Below the pieces are notes generated by a model, which saw nothing but the letters and a program-made list of their open reading frames with translations, did no database searches and was not told the DNA's origin. This document shows, piece after piece, positions 27,174-38,422 of a DNA stretch of 64,000 bases. Numbering within the stretch: the first letter of the stretch is position 1; every line of letters starts with the position of its first letter. Position numbers and translations under genes: made by a program. Origin of the DNA: Hyphomicrobiales bacterium (GTDB taxonomy: Bacteria; Pseudomonadota; Alphaproteobacteria; Rhizobiales; Rhizobiaceae); contig QEVK01000001.1 of NCBI GenBank assembly GCA_003577315.1, forward strand, positions 1 to 64,000, in the 5' to 3' direction.

Positions 27174-28087
27174 GAAGCGTCCTCCACCATCCAGCTCAGA
27201 AGCTCACCGAACCCATACCCTGCCGCGGCCGCGATCTCCGGCACCAGCGATGTCGGCGTCATGCCCGGCTGCGTGTTGACCTCCAGCCAGACGAGCCCGC
27301 CGTCGCCGGGCTGGCGGTCGTCGTAGCGGAAGTCCGACCGGGAGACGCCACGGCAGCCGATCGCCTGATGTGCCTTCAGCGCCAGTGTCAGTATCTTTTG
27401 GTAAATAATCGGTGAAACTTTTGCGGGGCATTCGTGTTTTGAACCGCCCGGCACGTATTTCGAGTCGTAATCGTAGAAGGAATGGCCTTGCGGGATGATC
27501 TCGGTGACGCCGAGCGCGACATCGCCCATCACCGCGCAGGTCAGCTCGCGCCCGGGAATGAAGCGCTCGACCATGACCGTGTCGCCATAGCGCCAGTCCG
27601 ACGAGACGATGACCTGCGGCGGGTGGGCCTGGTCCTCCTTGACGATGACGACGCCGAAGCTCGACCCCTCGCAGACGGGCTTGACCACATAGGGCGGCTC
27701 CATCGGATGGGTGTTGCCGATGTCGAAGCGGTTCATGATCCGGGACTGCGCGACCGGGATGCCGGCGGCCTCGGCCACGATCTTGGCCTGGCCCTTGTTC
27801 ATGGCGAGCGCGGAGGCGAGCACGCCGGAATGGGTGTAGGGGATCTGGAGATATTCGAGGATGCCCTGGACGGTGCCGTCCTCGCCGTAGGGACCGTGGA
27901 GCGCGTTGAAGGCGACGTCGGGCTTCAGCTCCGCCAGAACCTGCGACACGTCGCGCCCGACATCGATGCGGGCGACCGTATAGCCCGCCGCCTCCAGCGC
28001 GTCGGCGCACGCCTTGCCGGACGCCAGCGACACCGGGCGCTCCGAGGAAAACCCGCCCATGAGAACGGCAACGTGCTTTTTAGCCAT
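27161..28087 (-). CDS. ddl: D-alanine--D-alanine ligase
   Basis: A 308-residue ATP-grasp ligase making D-Ala-D-Ala for MurF. Motifs: [68 protein letters not shown] and [10 protein letters not shown]. The ATG at 28087 gives the usual length; longer in-frame starts reach into the regulatory region. Codons around 27390-27425 are unusually AT-rich (CCGATTATTTACCAAAAG), suggesting an embedded promoter for ftsQAZ. Confidence 0.96.
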   Translation of the reverse strand: MAKKHVAVLMGGFSSERPVSLASGKACADALEAAGYTVARIDVGRDVSQVLAELKPDVAFNALHGPYGEDGTVQGILEYLQIPYTHSGVLASALAMNKGQAKIVAEAAGIPVAQSRIMNRFDIGNTHPMEPPYVVKPVCEGSSFGVVIVKEDQAHPPQVIVSSDWRYGDTVMVERFIPGRELTCAVMGDVALGVTEIIPQGHSFYDYDSKYVPGGSKHECPAKVSPIIYQKILTLALKAHQAIGCRGVSRSDFRYDDRQPGDGGLVWLEVNTQPGMTPTSLVPEIAAAAGYGFGELLSWMVEDASCSR

Positions 28088-28137
28088 GCCCCGGCATTCC
28101 CCTCGTCCAGCGGCCGCATCCGCGTCTCCCGAGGTTT

Positions 28138-28286
28138 GAGTCCGAGTCTTCCGGCGCTTCGCACGCCGGCGTCCGCACGCTCGACTCAAATCAGGAAACG
28201 AATCTGCCCCAAGGAATCAGAGCTTGGATTCGCTGGCAAGCCCTCGGGATTCGCCGCGATTCACTTTTTGCGACAAAGCCGGATTC
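28138..28286. promoter_or_regulatory. Cluster of nine GANTC (CcrM) sites in the murB-ddl gap
   Basis: The 209-bp gap between murB and ddl has nine GANTC sites in 149 bp, at 28138, 28144, 28183, 28200, 28214, 28227, 28248, 28258 and 28282. In DNA of this base composition well under one is expected. Several sit in imperfect repeats of GCGAATCC spaced 10-24 bp. GANTC is the target of the cell-cycle methyltransferase CcrM in alphaproteobacteria, so this is a candidate methylation-controlled promoter region for ddl-ftsQAZ. Confidence 0.55.
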
Positions 28287-28296
28287 GACCCGCGAC

Positions 28297-29274
28297 CTAC
28301 AGCAGTTGCCCGAGGAACTCCTGGACCTCGCGGCCGGGCCGGAAATCGCCGATGCGGCGGATTTCCCATTCGAGCCGGATGCCGGAATGCTCGAGCACGC
28401 GCGCGCGCACCGTCTCGCCGAGCAGCTCGAGGTCGTAGCCGGTGGCCGAGCCGGTGTTGATCATGAAGTTGCAGTGCATGGGCGACATCTGCGCCCCGCC
28501 GATCATCAGCCCGCGGCAGCCGGCCTCGTCGATCAGCTTCCACGCCGAGTGCCCGTCGGGGTTCTTGAAGGTCGAGCCGCCGGTCTTCTCGCGGATCGGC
28601 TGCACCGTCTCGCGGTGGGTCTGGACCGCGTCCATCGCCGCCCTGATCTCGTCGCGGCCGGCGGGATAGCCCTCCAGCTCGGCGCCGACGAAGATCAGCT
28701 CCTTCGGCGCGCCGGACTTGCGGTAGGCGTAGGCCATGTCGGCGTTGGACAGGACGTGGAGATCGCCCTGCCGGTCGAGCGCGCGCACCGCGACGACGCG
28801 CTCGCGCGTCTCGACGCCGTTGGCGCCGGCGTTCATGCGCAGCGCCCCGCCGATGGAGCCGGGGATGCCGTGATAGAAATGGAAGCCACCGATGCCGGCC
28901 TCGAGCGCGGCGGCGGCCACGCGCTTGTCGGGCGCGGCGGCGCCCGCGCGCAGGCGGTTTTCGCCCGCCGCCTCGACCGCGCCGAACCCCCTGGCCGACA
29001 GGCGGATGACGACGCCCTTGACGCCCGCCTCCCGCACCAGAAGGTTGGAGCCGATGCCGACGACGGTGACCGGCACGTCGGCCGGCAGCGCCTTCAGGAA
29101 CTGGGCGAGATCGTCCTCGTCGGCCGGCTGGAACAGAAGCTCGGCCGGCCCGCCGACGCGGAACCAGGTGATGGTCTCCATCGGCGCGTCGGGGATCAGC
29201 TTGCCGCGGATGCCGGCCAGCGCCGGCGAAAGCCTTTCGAGGAGCGCCGCGCCATGGCGAACGGCGGCGGTCAC
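28297..29274 (-). CDS. murB: UDP-N-acetylenolpyruvoylglucosamine reductase
   Basis: A 325-residue FAD enzyme reducing UDP-GlcNAc-enolpyruvate to UDP-MurNAc. It has [13 protein letters not shown], the FAD loop [38 protein letters not shown] (catalytic Ser in the type II style) and [18 protein letters not shown]. The GTG start overlaps the murC stop by four bases (GTGA). Confidence 0.96.
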   Translation of the reverse strand: MTAAVRHGAALLERLSPALAGIRGKLIPDAPMETITWFRVGGPAELLFQPADEDDLAQFLKALPADVPVTVVGIGSNLLVREAGVKGVVIRLSARGFGAVEAAGENRLRAGAAAPDKRVAAAALEAGIGGFHFYHGIPGSIGGALRMNAGANGVETRERVVAVRALDRQGDLHVLSNADMAYAYRKSGAPKELIFVGAELEGYPAGRDEIRAAMDAVQTHRETVQPIREKTGGSTFKNPDGHSAWKLIDEAGCRGLMIGGAQMSPMHCNFMINTGSATGYDLELLGETVRARVLEHSGIRLEWEIRRIGDFRPGREVQEFLGQLL

Positions 29275-30674
29275 GAAGCGGCCTCCAGCTCCTTCGGCAG
29301 CGCATAGGCCCATTGCGTGATGTTGCCGGCGCCCAGGAACACGACGAAATCGCCGGGCTTCGCCAGCGCGCGCACGAGCGGCGCCACGGCCTGCGGCCCC
29401 TCGATGAAGCGCGCGTCGCGGTGGCCGGCGGCGCGGATGCGCGCCACCAGCGCCTCGGCGCTGACGCCCTCGACGGGCTCCTCGCCGGCGGCATAGACCG
29501 GCGCGACCGCCACCGTGTCGGCGTCGTTGAAGCAGGCGGCGAAGTCGTCGAACAGGTCGTGAAGGCGCGTGTAGCGGTGCGGCTGGGCGATCGCCACGAC
29601 GCGGCCCGCGCAGGCTTCGCGCGCCGCCTTCAGCACCGCCCTGATCTCGACCGGGTGGTGGCCGTAATCGTCGAAGATCTCGACGCCGTTCCACGAGCCG
29701 GTACGGGTGAAGCGGCGCTTGACCCCGCCGAAGCCGGCGAGCCCGCGCCTGATGTCGTCGGCGGAAAGGCCGAGCTCGTGCGCCACCGCGATGGCCGCCG
29801 TGGCGTTGGAGACGTTGTGGCGGCCGGGCATCGGCAGGGTGAGGCCGGCGATCTCCTCGACCCGCCCGGTCTTGCGGTCGCGGATCGACACGTCGAAGAC
29901 CGAGGTCGCGCCTTGCATGCGCACGTTGGAGAAGCGCACGTCCGCCTGCTTGTTCTCGCCATAGGTGATGACGCGCCGGTCCTCGATGCGCGAGACCAGC
30001 GCCTGCACCTCCGGGTGGTCGATGCACATGACGCCGAAGCCGTAGAACGGCACGTTCTCGACGAACTGGCGGAAGGCGTCGCGCACCTTCTCGAACGAGC
30101 CGTAGTGGTCGAGATGCTCGGGGTCGATGTTGGTGATGACGGCGATGTCGGCCGGCAGCTTGAGGAAGGTGCCGTCGCTCTCGTCGGCCTCGGCCACCAT
30201 CCACTCGCCGTCGCCCATGCGCGCGTTGGTGCCGTAGGCGTTGATGATGCCGCCATTGACGACGGTGGGGTCGAGCCCGCCGGCCTCCAGCAGCGTCGCC
30301 ACCATCGAGGTGGTGGTGGTCTTGCCGTGGGTGCCGCCGATGGCGATGGCGTTGCGGAAGCGCATCAGCTCGGCCAGCATCTCGGCCCGGCGCACGATGG
30401 GCAGCAGCTTCTCGCGCGCGGCGACCAGTTCGGGGTTGTTCTTCCTGACCGCGGTGGAGACGACGACGACCTCGGCCTCGCCGAGATTGCCGGCATCGTG
30501 GCCGACGAAGCAGGCAATGCCCTTGTCGCGCAGGCGCTGGACGTTGGCGCCGTCGGCCTGGTCGGAGCCCTGCACGCGATAGCCGAGATTGTGCAGCACC
30601 TCGGCGATGCCGCTCATGCCGATGCCGCCGATGCCGATGAAATGCACGACGCCGATTGTCTGCGGCATCTTCAT
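29271..30674 (-). CDS. murC: UDP-N-acetylmuramate--L-alanine ligase
   Basis: A 467-residue Mur ligase that adds L-Ala to UDP-MurNAc in the cytoplasm. Motifs: [17 protein letters not shown], the ATP loop [36 protein letters not shown] and [14 protein letters not shown], plus [15 protein letters not shown]. The ATG follows GGAAGGATG and overlaps the murG stop (ATGA). Confidence 0.97.
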   Translation of the reverse strand: MKMPQTIGVVHFIGIGGIGMSGIAEVLHNLGYRVQGSDQADGANVQRLRDKGIACFVGHDAGNLGEAEVVVVSTAVRKNNPELVAAREKLLPIVRRAEMLAELMRFRNAIAIGGTHGKTTTTSMVATLLEAGGLDPTVVNGGIINAYGTNARMGDGEWMVAEADESDGTFLKLPADIAVITNIDPEHLDHYGSFEKVRDAFRQFVENVPFYGFGVMCIDHPEVQALVSRIEDRRVITYGENKQADVRFSNVRMQGATSVFDVSIRDRKTGRVEEIAGLTLPMPGRHNVSNATAAIAVAHELGLSADDIRRGLAGFGGVKRRFTRTGSWNGVEIFDDYGHHPVEIRAVLKAAREACAGRVVAIAQPHRYTRLHDLFDDFAACFNDADTVAVAPVYAAGEEPVEGVSAEALVARIRAAGHRDARFIEGPQAVAPLVRALAKPGDFVVFLGAGNITQWAYALPKELEAAS

Positions 30675-31798
30675 GCCCGCATCCTTCCCTTGAACGCTGC
30701 GACGGATTGGCCCGATGCAATAGCTTCTGTCAGGTCGCCAAGCAACCGGGTCGCCTGCGGCCTTCCCACGGACCGGGCGGCGGCAGCCATGGCGGCGAGC
30801 CTGTCGGGAGCTTCCAGCAGATCGCCGGCGAGCTGCGCGATCCTCTGCGGCGACAGCGTCGATTGCGCATGGACCTCGGCGCCGCCGGCGGCCGCGAGCG
30901 CGGCGGCGTTGGCCGCCTGGTCGTGGTCGAGCGCGTGCGGATAGGGCACGAACAGCGCCGGCCGGCCGATCGCCGCCACCTCCGACACGGTCGAGGCGCC
31001 GGAGCGCGAGACGACGAGATGCGCGGCCGCGATGCGCCGCGCCATGTCGGTGAAGAAGGGCGACACCTCGGCGGCGACGCCAAGCCCGGCATAGGCGGCC
31101 CTGACCGCCTCCTCGTCCTCGGCCCGCGCCTGCTGGGTGACGCGCAGCCGCGCACGCATCGCGGCCGGCAGCAGCGCCACCGCCGGCGGAAGCGCCTGCG
31201 AGAAGAACTGCGCGCCCTGGCTGCCGCCGAACACCAGAAGCTCGACCGGCCCGCCGGCTGCGGGCGGCGCATAGGGCGTGGCCGCCGCCTCGATCACCGC
31301 CGGCCGCACCGGGTTGCCGGTCGCCACCGTCTTGGCGGCGTAGGCGCCCTCGCCCTCGGGCAGGAACCCGCCGGCGATCGCCGTCACGCGGGGCGCCAGC
31401 GCCTTGTTGGCGCGGCCCATCACCGCGTTCTGCTCGTGGATCAGGCTCGGCACGCCGCGACGGGTCGCCGCCCACAGCGGCGGCAGCGTCGGGTAGCCGC
31501 CGAATCCGACCACGGCCTTCGGCCCGATCCTGGCGATCACCCTGCCCGCCTCGCGCGCGCCGCGCCAGATGGTCCAGAAGGCGCGCGCCAGCGCCAGCGG
31601 GTTCTTCGAGCCGATGGTGGCGGCGGGAATCTCGTGGATGGCCGCCGCGGGAAACGAACCGGCATAGCGTCCGGCCCGTTCGTCGGTGGCCAGATGCACC
31701 TGCCAGCCGCGCGCGCCGAGCTCGTGCGCCAGCGCCTCGGCCGGGAACAGGTGGCCGCCGGTGCCGCCGGCCGCCAGCAGGATGACGCCCTTTGCCAT
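30671..31798 (-). CDS. murG: UDP-GlcNAc:MurNAc-pentapeptide-undecaprenol GlcNAc transferase
   Basis: A 375-residue GT-B glycosyltransferase making lipid II from lipid I at the inner face of the membrane. Motifs: [76 protein letters not shown] and the [14 protein letters not shown] loop. It abuts ftsW directly, with no gap. Confidence 0.97.
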   Translation of the reverse strand: MAKGVILLAAGGTGGHLFPAEALAHELGARGWQVHLATDERAGRYAGSFPAAAIHEIPAATIGSKNPLALARAFWTIWRGAREAGRVIARIGPKAVVGFGGYPTLPPLWAATRRGVPSLIHEQNAVMGRANKALAPRVTAIAGGFLPEGEGAYAAKTVATGNPVRPAVIEAAATPYAPPAAGGPVELLVFGGSQGAQFFSQALPPAVALLPAAMRARLRVTQQARAEDEEAVRAAYAGLGVAAEVSPFFTDMARRIAAAHLVVSRSGASTVSEVAAIGRPALFVPYPHALDHDQAANAAALAAAGGAEVHAQSTLSPQRIAQLAGDLLEAPDRLAAMAAAARSVGRPQATRLLGDLTEAIASGQSVAAFKGRMRA

Positions 31799-32953
31799 CT
31801 AGCGCGCCGCCTCGACCGGCCGGCCGAGCGGCGTGCGGCCGATGGTCAGGCGCTTCAGCGGGTCGCGCCGGGTCAGCGCCAGCACCATGCCCATCGAGAT
31901 CGCCATGGCGATGAGCGAGGAGCCGCCATAGGAGATGAAGGGCAGCGTCATGCCCTTGGCCGGCAGGAGCTGGAGGTTGACGCCCATGTTGATGATCGAC
32001 TGCAAACCGAACAGCACCACCAGGCCGCCGACCGCGTAGCGCGAGAAGTCGTCCTTCTCGGCCAGCGACTTGCTTAAGCCCCGCAGCACCACGAAGGCGA
32101 AGACGCCGGCGATCAGCAGGCACACGAGGAGGCCGAACTCCTCGCCGGCCACGGCGAAGACGAAGTCGGTGTGGCTGTCGGGCAGGATGCGCTTGACCGT
32201 GCCCTCGCCCGGCCCCTGGCCGAGCCAGCCGCCGCGCACCAGCGCCTCGCGGCCCATGTCGACCTGGAAGGTGTCGCCCTCGCCGGTCAGGAAGCGGTCG
32301 ATGCGGCCGGCGACATGGTCGAAGGCGGTGTAGGCGGTGACGGCGACGGCGACCGCCGCCCCGCCCAGGACCGCGATCCAGAACCACGGCATGCCGGCCA
32401 TGAAGAACATCACGCCCCATGTGGCCAGCACCAGCAGCGTCTGGCCGAGGTCCGGCTGGGCGACGAGCAGCGCCAGCACCAGCCCGAGCAGGATGATGGC
32501 GAACAGGTTGCCGGGGATGTCGGGCCGCCTCGCGTTTTCCGAGAACAGCCACGCGCAGATGATGACGAAGGCGGGCTTCAGATATTCCGACGGCTGCACA
32601 GAGACGCCGGCGATGTGGATCCAGCGCCGCGAGCCCTTGATCTCGACGCCGAAATAGAGCGCCGCCACCATCAGCACCAGCGCGCCCGCCAGCATGACCA
32701 GCGCCAGCCGCCTGACCTGCCGCGCGTCGAGGAAGGAGACGCCGATCATCGCCGCCAGAGCCGGCAGCATGAACATGATCTGCCTCGTGACGAAATGGTA
32801 GCTGTCGAGGCCGATGCGCTCGGCCACCGCCGGCGAGGCGGCGAAGGACAGCACCACGCCCAGCCCCATCAGCGTCAGGAACGCGGCGAGGAACCAGCGG
32901 TCGATCGTCCACCACCAGTTCGCGACGGGACCCCGGTCGACACGGCTGACCAT
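31799..32953 (-). CDS. ftsW: Lipid II polymerase FtsW (SEDS family)
   Basis: A 384-residue polytopic membrane protein (about ten helices), the septal glycosyltransferase working with FtsI. SEDS motifs: [68 protein letters not shown] and [19 protein letters not shown]. The start shares one base with the murD stop (TGATG). Confidence 0.96.
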   Translation of the reverse strand: MVSRVDRGPVANWWWTIDRWFLAAFLTLMGLGVVLSFAASPAVAERIGLDSYHFVTRQIMFMLPALAAMIGVSFLDARQVRRLALVMLAGALVLMVAALYFGVEIKGSRRWIHIAGVSVQPSEYLKPAFVIICAWLFSENARRPDIPGNLFAIILLGLVLALLVAQPDLGQTLLVLATWGVMFFMAGMPWFWIAVLGGAAVAVAVTAYTAFDHVAGRIDRFLTGEGDTFQVDMGREALVRGGWLGQGPGEGTVKRILPDSHTDFVFAVAGEEFGLLVCLLIAGVFAFVVLRGLSKSLAEKDDFSRYAVGGLVVLFGLQSIINMGVNLQLLPAKGMTLPFISYGGSSLIAMAISMGMVLALTRRDPLKRLTIGRTPLGRPVEAAR

Positions 32954-34365
32954 CAGTCTCTCCCTTCTGTCGGCTCTCCGGCCGGCTCGACGCCGGCGAG
33001 CGCGAGCGCGGCGGCGCGGAACGCATCGCCCCTGATCTCGAAATTGCGGAACTGGTCGTAGCTGGCGCAGGCCGGCGACAAAAGCACCACAGCCTCGGCC
33101 GCCTCGTCCTTCTGCGCGTCGCGCGCCGCGCGCGCCACAGCCTCGGCGAGCGTGCCGGCGATCTCGTGCGGCACGGCCTCGCCCAGCGTGGCGGCGAAGG
33201 CGTGCGCCGCCTCGCCGATCAGATAGGCGCGCGCGACGCGCGCGAAGAGCGGCCGCAGCGCCTCGATGCCGCCCTCCTTGGAGCGGCCGCCCGCGATCCA
33301 GTAGATGCGCGAGAAGCTCGACAGCGCCGGCGCGGCCGCCTCCGCGTTGGTGGCCTTGGAATCGTTGACGAACAGGACGTGGCCGCGCCGCCCGACCTCC
33401 TCCATGCGGTGGACGAGACCCGGGAAGGTGGCAAGCCCGGCCTGGATCTCCTCCGTCCCCAGCCCGACCGCCAGGCAGGCGGCGACGGCCGCGAGCGCGT
33501 TCTGCGCGTTGTGGCGGCCGCGCAGCGAGCCGATGCCGTCGAGGCATGCGACGACGCGACGGCGGCCGCCCTCGGCCAGCAGCAGGTCCGTCCCCTCGGC
33601 ATGAAGGCCGTCGGCGAGCGGCGTCTGCTTCGAGATGCGCACGACCTTCCGGCCCGCCCGTTCCAGCCGGTCGGCGACGCCGGCGCTGAGCGCGTCGTCG
33701 ACGGCGATGACGGCCGTGTCGCTTTGCTCCACCAGCCGCTCCTTGATTGCGGCATAGCGGTCCATCGTGCCGTGGCGGTCGAGATGGTCGGGAGACAGGT
33801 TGAGCAGGATGCCGACCGAAGGCGCGAGCGAGGGCGAAAGCTCGATCTGGAAGGAGGAGCATTCGAGCACGTGGAAGCGGCCCGGCGCGGGGGGGTCGAG
33901 CGTGAGCGCGGCGCGGCCGATATTGCCGCCCATCTGCGCGTCGCGCCCCGACCGGGCGATGACGTGGGCAATCAGAGCCGTGGTGGTCGACTTGCCGTTG
34001 GTGCCGGTGATGGCGATCAGCGGCGCCTTCGGCGCGCACGCCGCCCGCTCGCGGCAGAAAAGCTCGATGTCGCCGACGATCTCGACGCCCGCGGCCCGCG
34101 CCAGCGACACCGTCCAGTGCGGCTCGGGATGGGTCAGCGGCACGCCGGGCGACAGCACGAAGGCGCAAAAGGCCGACCAGTCGGCCTCGCGCAGGTCGGC
34201 GGCGGCGATGCCGGCCGCGCGCGCCTTGTCCACGGCCGCGGCGCTGTCGTCCCAGGCGGTCACCCGCGCCCCGCCGGCGGCGAGCGCCTCGGCCGTCGCC
34301 AGCCCCGAGCCGCCGAGGCCGAACAGCGCGACGTTCTTTCCCGAAAGGGTGGAGACCGGGATCAT
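32953..34365 (-). CDS. murD: UDP-N-acetylmuramoylalanine--D-glutamate ligase
   Basis: A 470-residue Mur ligase adding D-Glu. Motifs: [17 protein letters not shown], the ATP loop [55 protein letters not shown] and GGRSKEGG. The ATG at 34365 lies two bases from the mraY stop codon. Confidence 0.96.
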   Translation of the reverse strand: MIPVSTLSGKNVALFGLGGSGLATAEALAAGGARVTAWDDSAAAVDKARAAGIAAADLREADWSAFCAFVLSPGVPLTHPEPHWTVSLARAAGVEIVGDIELFCRERAACAPKAPLIAITGTNGKSTTTALIAHVIARSGRDAQMGGNIGRAALTLDPPAPGRFHVLECSSFQIELSPSLAPSVGILLNLSPDHLDRHGTMDRYAAIKERLVEQSDTAVIAVDDALSAGVADRLERAGRKVVRISKQTPLADGLHAEGTDLLLAEGGRRRVVACLDGIGSLRGRHNAQNALAAVAACLAVGLGTEEIQAGLATFPGLVHRMEEVGRRGHVLFVNDSKATNAEAAAPALSSFSRIYWIAGGRSKEGGIEALRPLFARVARAYLIGEAAHAFAATLGEAVPHEIAGTLAEAVARAARDAQKDEAAEAVVLLSPACASYDQFRNFEIRGDAFRAAALALAGVEPAGEPTEGRD

Positions 34366-34367
34366 GG

Positions 34368-35450
34368 CTACCGCAGCTTCAGCGTCGAAAGCCCGATCAG
34401 CGCCAGCACCACGGCGATGATCCAGAAGCGGATGACGACCTGGCTCTCGGTCCAGCCCAGCTTCTCGAAATGATGGTGGATGGGGGCCATCAGGAAGACG
34501 CGCCTGCCGGTCATCTTGAACCAGGCGACCTGGATGATGACCGACATGATCTCGACCACGAACAGGCCGCCGATGATGGCGAGAACGATCTCGTGCTTGG
34601 TGGCGACGGCGACGGAGCCGATCAGGCCGCCCAGCGCCAGCGAGCCGGTGTCGCCCATGAAGATCGCCGCCGGCGGCGCGTTGAACCACAGGAAGCCGAG
34701 CCCCGCGCCGATGACGGCGCCCAGCACCACCGACAGCTCGCCCGTGCCCGGCGTGAAATGGATCTGGAGATAGTCGGCGAAGACGGCGTTGCCGGCGAGA
34801 TAGGCGATGATGCCGAAGGCGGCCGCCGCCACCATCACCGGCACGATGGCGAGCCCGTCGAGCCCGTCGGTGATGTTGACCGCGTTGCCCGCGCCGACGA
34901 TGACGAAGGCGGCGACGGGAATGAAGAACAGGCCGAGATTGAGCACGAGGTCCTTGAAGAAGGGGAAGGCGAGCGAGGACGAGAACGGCTCGGTGCCCGC
35001 GCGCATGATGGCGAGCGCGGCGATGCCGGCGATGACGAACTCGATCACCAGCCTCAGCTTGCCCGAGAAGCCCAGATGCGACTGCTTGGTGACCTTGAGG
35101 TAGTCGTCGTAGAAGCCGATGGCGCCGAAGCCGAGCATCACCAGCATCACCACCCAGACATAGGTCGAGGAGAAATTGCCCCACAGCACCACCGAGCCGA
35201 CGATGCCGATCAGCATCATCAGCCCGCCCATGGTCGGCGTGCCGGCCTTCTTGAAATGCGTCTGCGGCCCGTCGGCGCGGATCGGCTGGCCCTTGCCCTG
35301 GCGGATGCGCAGCGCGTCGATGATCGCCGGGCCGAACAGGAACACGATCAGCGCCGAGGTTATCAGCGCCCCGCCGGTGCGGAAGGTGATGTAGCGGAAC
35401 ACGTTGAGGCCCGAGACCTGGTCGGCCAGTCCAGCAAGCAAGAGCAGCAT
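34368..35450 (-). CDS. mraY: Phospho-MurNAc-pentapeptide translocase
   Basis: A 360-residue integral membrane enzyme making lipid I. Motifs: [11 protein letters not shown], the magnesium site GFYDDYLKV, the nucleophile region [26 protein letters not shown] and [13 protein letters not shown]. About ten hydrophobic helices are evident. It is 23 bp after the murF stop. Confidence 0.97.
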   Translation of the reverse strand: MLLLLAGLADQVSGLNVFRYITFRTGGALITSALIVFLFGPAIIDALRIRQGKGQPIRADGPQTHFKKAGTPTMGGLMMLIGIVGSVVLWGNFSSTYVWVVMLVMLGFGAIGFYDDYLKVTKQSHLGFSGKLRLVIEFVIAGIAALAIMRAGTEPFSSSLAFPFFKDLVLNLGLFFIPVAAFVIVGAGNAVNITDGLDGLAIVPVMVAAAAFGIIAYLAGNAVFADYLQIHFTPGTGELSVVLGAVIGAGLGFLWFNAPPAAIFMGDTGSLALGGLIGSVAVATKHEIVLAIIGGLFVVEIMSVIIQVAWFKMTGRRVFLMAPIHHHFEKLGWTESQVVIRFWIIAVVLALIGLSTLKLR

Positions 35451-35473
35451 TTGACGGTGTTCCCCGACCCTTC

Positions 35474-36919
35474 TCAGACCTGTCCCATGGATGCGTCGCC
35501 CCCGGCCGCGGCCGGGAATCCGTCGAGCAGCGCCGCGACGATGCGGGTGAAGCCGGCGCCGTTCGACGCCTTGACCATCACCACGTCGCCCGGCTGCACC
35601 GTCTCGAGGACCAGCGGCTTCAGCGCCTCGGCGTCGTCGCGGTGCTTGCACGGCAGGTCGGCCGACAGGCTTTCGGCGAGCGCGGCCATCTGCGGCCCGC
35701 CGAGCAGAGCCCGCTCGACGTTCGCCTCCGCCAGCGCCCGCGCGAGCCCGGCATGCAGCCGCTGCGAATGCTCGCCCAGTTCCAGCATGTCGCCCAAAAC
35801 GGCGATGCGCCGCCCGCCCTGGGCGACCGGCATGGCGCCGAGCACGGCGAGCGCCGCGCGCATCGACACCGGATTGGCGTTGTAGCTCTCGTCGATCAGC
35901 ACGAACTCGCCGCCGGCCGGATGGGAGAGCCGGTACTGGCGGCCGCGCCCCTTCTCGGCCTCGAAGCCGGCAAGGGCGGCGGCCGCCTTCTCGACATCGG
36001 CGCCGGCGAGATAGGCAGCACCCAGCACGGCGAGCGCGTTCTGCACGATGTGGCGGCCCGGCGCGCCGATGGTAGCCGCGACCTCGCGGCCGGCCATGGC
36101 GACGGTGATGCGCGAGACGGCGGCGCCGAGCATGCAGGAGGCCAGCCGGAAGGTCGAGCGCGCATGCTCGCCGAAGCTCCAGACATGCTCCACGCCCGCG
36201 TCCTGCGCGGCCTTGTCGAGGAGCTTCCATTGCCTGTCGTCGCGGTTGACGAGCGCGTGGCCGCCCGGCTCCACCGCCTCGAAGATCTCCGCCTTGGCGC
36301 GCGCGATCTCCTCGAGGCTGCTGAAGTGGCCGAGATGGGCCGGCGCGATCAGCGTCACGACGGCGATGTGCGGCCGCACGAAGCGCGACAGGGCCCGGAT
36401 CTCGCCCGGATGGTTCATGCCGATCTCGAAGACGGCGTAGTCGCAGTCCTCCGGCATGCGCGCCAGCGTCAGCGGCACGCCCCAGTGGTTGTTGAACGAC
36501 CTGTCGGCGGCATGCACCGTGCCGCAGGCCGACAGCGCAACGCGCAGCGCCTCCTTGGTCGTGGTCTTGCCGACCGAGCCGGTGACGGCGACGATGCGGG
36601 CCCGCGTGCGGGCGCGCGCGGCGATGCCCGCCGCCTCCAGCGCCGCCAGCACGTCGGGCACCACGATCATCGGCGCGGTGATGCGGCCGAGCGCCGGCAG
36701 CTTGCCCTCGGCCACGACGAGTAGCCCCGCGCCCGCCTTGACGGCGGCGGTGGCGAAGTCGTGGCCGTCGACCCTGTCGCCCCTGATGGCGAAGAAGGCG
36801 TCGCCCGGCGCGAGCGTGCGGCTGTCGATGGAGATGCCGGTCACGCCCTCGGGCAGCGTGCCGACGGGCCTGCCGTTCATGGCCGCGCAAAGCAGGTCCG
36901 AGCGCCACAGGGGGGTCAT
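35474..36919 (-). CDS. murF: UDP-MurNAc-tripeptide--D-Ala-D-Ala ligase
   Basis: A 481-residue Mur ligase completing the pentapeptide precursor. Motifs: [18 protein letters not shown], the ATP loop [49 protein letters not shown] and [12 protein letters not shown]. The ATG overlaps the murE stop by four bases (ATGA). Confidence 0.97.
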   Translation of the reverse strand: MTPLWRSDLLCAAMNGRPVGTLPEGVTGISIDSRTLAPGDAFFAIRGDRVDGHDFATAAVKAGAGLLVVAEGKLPALGRITAPMIVVPDVLAALEAAGIAARARTRARIVAVTGSVGKTTTKEALRVALSACGTVHAADRSFNNHWGVPLTLARMPEDCDYAVFEIGMNHPGEIRALSRFVRPHIAVVTLIAPAHLGHFSSLEEIARAKAEIFEAVEPGGHALVNRDDRQWKLLDKAAQDAGVEHVWSFGEHARSTFRLASCMLGAAVSRITVAMAGREVAATIGAPGRHIVQNALAVLGAAYLAGADVEKAAAALAGFEAEKGRGRQYRLSHPAGGEFVLIDESYNANPVSMRAALAVLGAMPVAQGGRRIAVLGDMLELGEHSQRLHAGLARALAEANVERALLGGPQMAALAESLSADLPCKHRDDAEALKPLVLETVQPGDVVMVKASNGAGFTRIVAALLDGFPAAAGGDASMGQV

Positions 36920-38370
36920 GACGACCGCTCCGCGAGCGCGGCGCGCACCTCGGCGTGGTCGGAGAAGGGCAGCGTGACGGCGCCGACGGTCTGGCCCTCC
37001 TCATGGCCCTTGCCGGCCACGATCAGCGTGTCGCCGGCATGGAGCATGGCGACCGCCTCGCGGATCGCCTGCCGACGGTCGGCGATCTCGACGGCGCCGG
37101 GCGCTTGCGCCAGGATCGCGGCGCGGATCGACGCCGGCTCCTCCGAGCGCGGGTTGTCGTCGGTGACGATGACGAGGTCGGCCAGCCTTGTCGCGATCTC
37201 GCCCATGATCGGCCTTTTCCCCCGGTCGCGGTCGCCGCCGCAGCCGAAGACGACGACGACGCGGCCGGTGGTGAAGGGCCGCACGGCCAGAAGCACGTTT
37301 TCGAGCGCGTCGGGCTTGTGCGCGTAGTCGACATAGACCGGCGCGCCGTCGGCCGTCGCGCCGACCAGCTCCAGCCGGCCGGACGCGCCCTTGAGCTTCT
37401 CCAGCGCCGCGAGCGCGCTTTCGGTGTCGAGCCCGGTCGAGATCGCCAGCCCCGCCGCGACCAGCGCGTTGGCGACCTGGAAGTCGCCGGCGAGCGGCAG
37501 GTCGATCTCGTGGAGCGCGCCGTCCGCCTCGATCTCGGCGCGCTGGCGATGGCGCTCGTGCTCGACGCGCTTGATCTTGAGGAAGTCGCCCTTGCGGCCG
37601 ACGGTGAGCACGTCGAGCCCCGCGCCGCGCGCGACGTCGATCGTGGCCCGCGACCACGCATCGTCGGCGAAGATCACCGCCGGCGCGCCCTTCGCCAGCA
37701 GCCCGGAAAACAGCCGCATCTTGGCGCCGTGATAGGCCTCGACCGTGGGATGGTAGTCCATGTGGTCGCGGCCGAGATTGGTGAAGCCGCCGGCGGCAAG
37801 CCGCACGCCGTCCAGCCGGCGCTGGTCGAGGCCGTGGCTCGACGCCTCCATGGCGGCATGGGTGACGCCGGACGCCGCCAGCTCGGCCAGCAGGCGGTGA
37901 AGCTCGACCGGGTCCGGCGTGGTCAGCGAGCCGTAGTCCTCGCGGCCGGGCGCGGTCACGCCCGTGGTGCCGATGGAGGCGGCGGCGAGGCCGGCCTCGC
38001 CCCATATCTGGCGCGTGAACGAGGCGACGGAGGTCTTGCCGCTGGTGCCGGTGACGGCGACCATGGTTCGCGGCTGCGCGCCGTAGAACAGCGCCGCCGC
38101 CAGCGCCAGCGCCCGGCGCGGGTCGTCCACCTCGATCACCGGCGCGCCGATGCCGGCGGGCGCGACCGCGTCCTTCGCCGCGATCACCGCCGCCGCGCCG
38201 CGCGAGACGGCGTCGGCGGCGAAGGCGGCGCCGTCGGCCCTGGCGCCCTGAAGGGCGGCGAACAGGAAGCCCGGGGCGACCTTGCGCGAATCCGAGGTCA
38301 GTCCCGCGACCTCGATCCCGGCCTCAGCGGCGGAAACGGGCAGGACAGCGGAAAACTGGCTGAGCTTCAT
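36916..38370 (-). CDS. murE: UDP-MurNAc-L-Ala-D-Glu--meso-diaminopimelate ligase
   Basis: A 484-residue Mur ligase. The ATP loop is GTSGKTS (108-114), and DNPR at about 405-408 is the motif for meso-diaminopimelate rather than L-lysine, fixing the wall chemistry as A1-gamma. [24 protein letters not shown] and [13 protein letters not shown] are also present. The ATG at 38370 (MKLSQF) gives the standard length; upstream in-frame codons run into the ftsI-murE spacer. Confidence 0.97.
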   Translation of the reverse strand: MKLSQFSAVLPVSAAEAGIEVAGLTSDSRKVAPGFLFAALQGARADGAAFAADAVSRGAAAVIAAKDAVAPAGIGAPVIEVDDPRRALALAAALFYGAQPRTMVAVTGTSGKTSVASFTRQIWGEAGLAAASIGTTGVTAPGREDYGSLTTPDPVELHRLLAELAASGVTHAAMEASSHGLDQRRLDGVRLAAGGFTNLGRDHMDYHPTVEAYHGAKMRLFSGLLAKGAPAVIFADDAWSRATIDVARGAGLDVLTVGRKGDFLKIKRVEHERHRQRAEIEADGALHEIDLPLAGDFQVANALVAAGLAISTGLDTESALAALEKLKGASGRLELVGATADGAPVYVDYAHKPDALENVLLAVRPFTTGRVVVVFGCGGDRDRGKRPIMGEIATRLADLVIVTDDNPRSEEPASIRAAILAQAPGAVEIADRRQAIREAVAMLHAGDTLIVAGKGHEEGQTVGAVTLPFSDHAEVRAALAERSS

Positions 38371-38422
38371 CGAAATCCATTGTCCGACTGGGTGGCGGTC
38401 ATAATGGCATCCCCCGCCAGAA

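Noticed and set aside
28270..28296. tRNA-like T-arm (GGGTCGAATCC) on the minus strand before ddl
   Set aside because: No acceptor, D or anticodon stem can be folded around it; it belongs to the GANTC cluster.
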